Source of the DNA: Proteiniborus sp. MB09-C3
GTDB taxonomy: Bacteria; Bacillota; Clostridia; Tissierellales; Proteiniboraceae
NCBI RefSeq assembly: GCF_030263895.1
Contig: NZ_CP127161.1
Coordinates: 186,001 to 250,000 of the forward strand
Reading direction: 5' to 3'
DNA: 64,000 nucleotides
Position numbers and translations under genes: made by a program
Part shown: positions 63,563 to 64,000 of the stretch, piece after piece
Numbering within the stretch: the stretch's first letter is position 1
Layout: each line of letters starts with the position of its first letter
Notes under the pieces: generated by a model
What the model saw: only the letters and a program-made list of their open reading frames with translations
Told to the model about the DNA's origin: nothing
Database searches by the model: none

Positions 63563-64000
63563 ATGATGAAAAAAAGGGGGCAAATAGTAATAGTATCTGG
63601 AGCATTAATAGTTTTGGCATATATTTCAAACTATTTAGGATTAGATATTAGGATTTTTAACGGATTAATGATAATATCTGCAATAATTGCTGGATATCCT
63701 ATAGCTAAAAATGCAATTGGAGCTTTAAAATATAAAACCCTAGGTATTGAAGCTTTAGTAACAGTGGCAGTAGTCGGAGCTATTTTCATAGGCGAATATT
63801 GGGAGGCTGCTGCAGTTACATTCTTATTTATCTTTGGTGCTTATCTAGAGGCTAGAACATTAGAAAAGACACGTTCTTCCCTAAAGGCTTTACTTGAATT
63901 AGCTCCAAATACTGCCTCTGTGATTAGAGATGGACATGAGGTTAAAGTATCTCCTGATGATGTAGAAAGAGGCGAGACAGTATTAGTTAGACCTGGGGAA
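63563..64000 (+). CDS. Heavy-metal P1B-type ATPase, N-terminal part (3' end outside window)
   Basis: The first 146 residues of a P-type cation exporter are visible. Membrane helices appear near residues 8-25 and 29-45, then KYKTLGIEALVTVAVVGAIF, GEYWEAAAVTFLFIFGAYLE and the start of the actuator domain (LKALLELAPNTASVIRDGHE). This is the ZntA/CadA-like P1B layout. No HMA domain precedes the first helix. GGAGGTG precedes two candidate ATGs (63563, 63566). The metal cannot be named because the CPx motif lies beyond the window. Confidence 0.88.
   Translation, partial: MMKKRGQIVIVSGALIVLAYISNYLGLDIRIFNGLMIISAIIAGYPIAKNAIGALKYKTLGIEALVTVAVVGAIFIGEYWEAAAVTFLFIFGAYLEARTLEKTRSSLKALLELAPNTASVIRDGHEVKVSPDDVERGETVLVRPGE

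Overview
The window is AT-rich DNA with strong Shine-Dalgarno sites, many U-tailed hairpin terminators and frequent GTG/TTG starts. It carries spore-former genes: a CsfB/Gin-type anti-sigma factor, BofA, AbrB and RicT. This points to an anaerobic, endospore-forming Firmicute of the Clostridia (possibly Tissierellales-like; inference only). No rRNA, tRNA, CRISPR array, prophage or transposase gene was seen.

Layout. Positions 1-17.7 kb hold a housekeeping and sporulation block matching the classic Bacillus csfB-to-tatD neighbourhood. The end of metG, tatD and abrB lie on the plus strand. rsmI, trmN6-like, a 2[4Fe-4S] ferredoxin, ricT, holB, yaaR, two tandem darA-type c-di-AMP receptors, tmk, a YaaO-like decarboxylase and csfB lie on the minus strand. 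A PrcB-type lipoprotein, L25/Ctc, BofA, YaaL, aminopeptidase P and a paired radical-SAM/DNA-metabolism module follow. From 18 to 25 kb come a TldD/TldE protease pair, a lone EutH, an ABC-F ribosome-protection protein behind a leader peptide and two tandem terminators, and a divergent ProA.

From 25 to 31 kb lies a five-gene nickel/peptide-type ABC importer divergent from a DUF364 gene. From 31.5 to 45 kb lies a surface and signalling region: an exported transglutaminase-like protein directly behind a c-di-GMP-I riboswitch, a class D sortase, an 1805-residue LPKTG adhesin, an AraC-GH39 fusion, a response regulator with GGDEF domain, and a chemotaxis receptor. From 45 to 55 kb there is an orphan HutP and then a sulfur island: TusA, LysR, a two-gene YeeE/YedE transporter, a sulfonate-type ABC importer, a CoA-disulfide reductase-rhodanese fusion, and a second, fused YeeE/YedE. 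From 55 to 64 kb come a TrpXYZ-like ABC importer, a six-LysM protein, a GT4 glycosyltransferase, PlsY, a second ABC-F, and the start of a metal-export operon (CopZ-like chaperone plus P1B-ATPase, cut by the window end).

How the genes may work together. The most interesting unit is the adhesin-sortase-[c-di-GMP riboswitch]-transglutaminase cluster with a diguanylate cyclase gene nearby. It could be a Gram-positive circuit for switching surface adhesion by c-di-GMP. The ABC-F leader looks like a translation-attenuation sensor for ribosome-targeting antibiotics. Palindromic intergenic repeats (about 4.1, 45.6, 48.5 and 59.0 kb) share a common core and look like small non-coding mobile elements.
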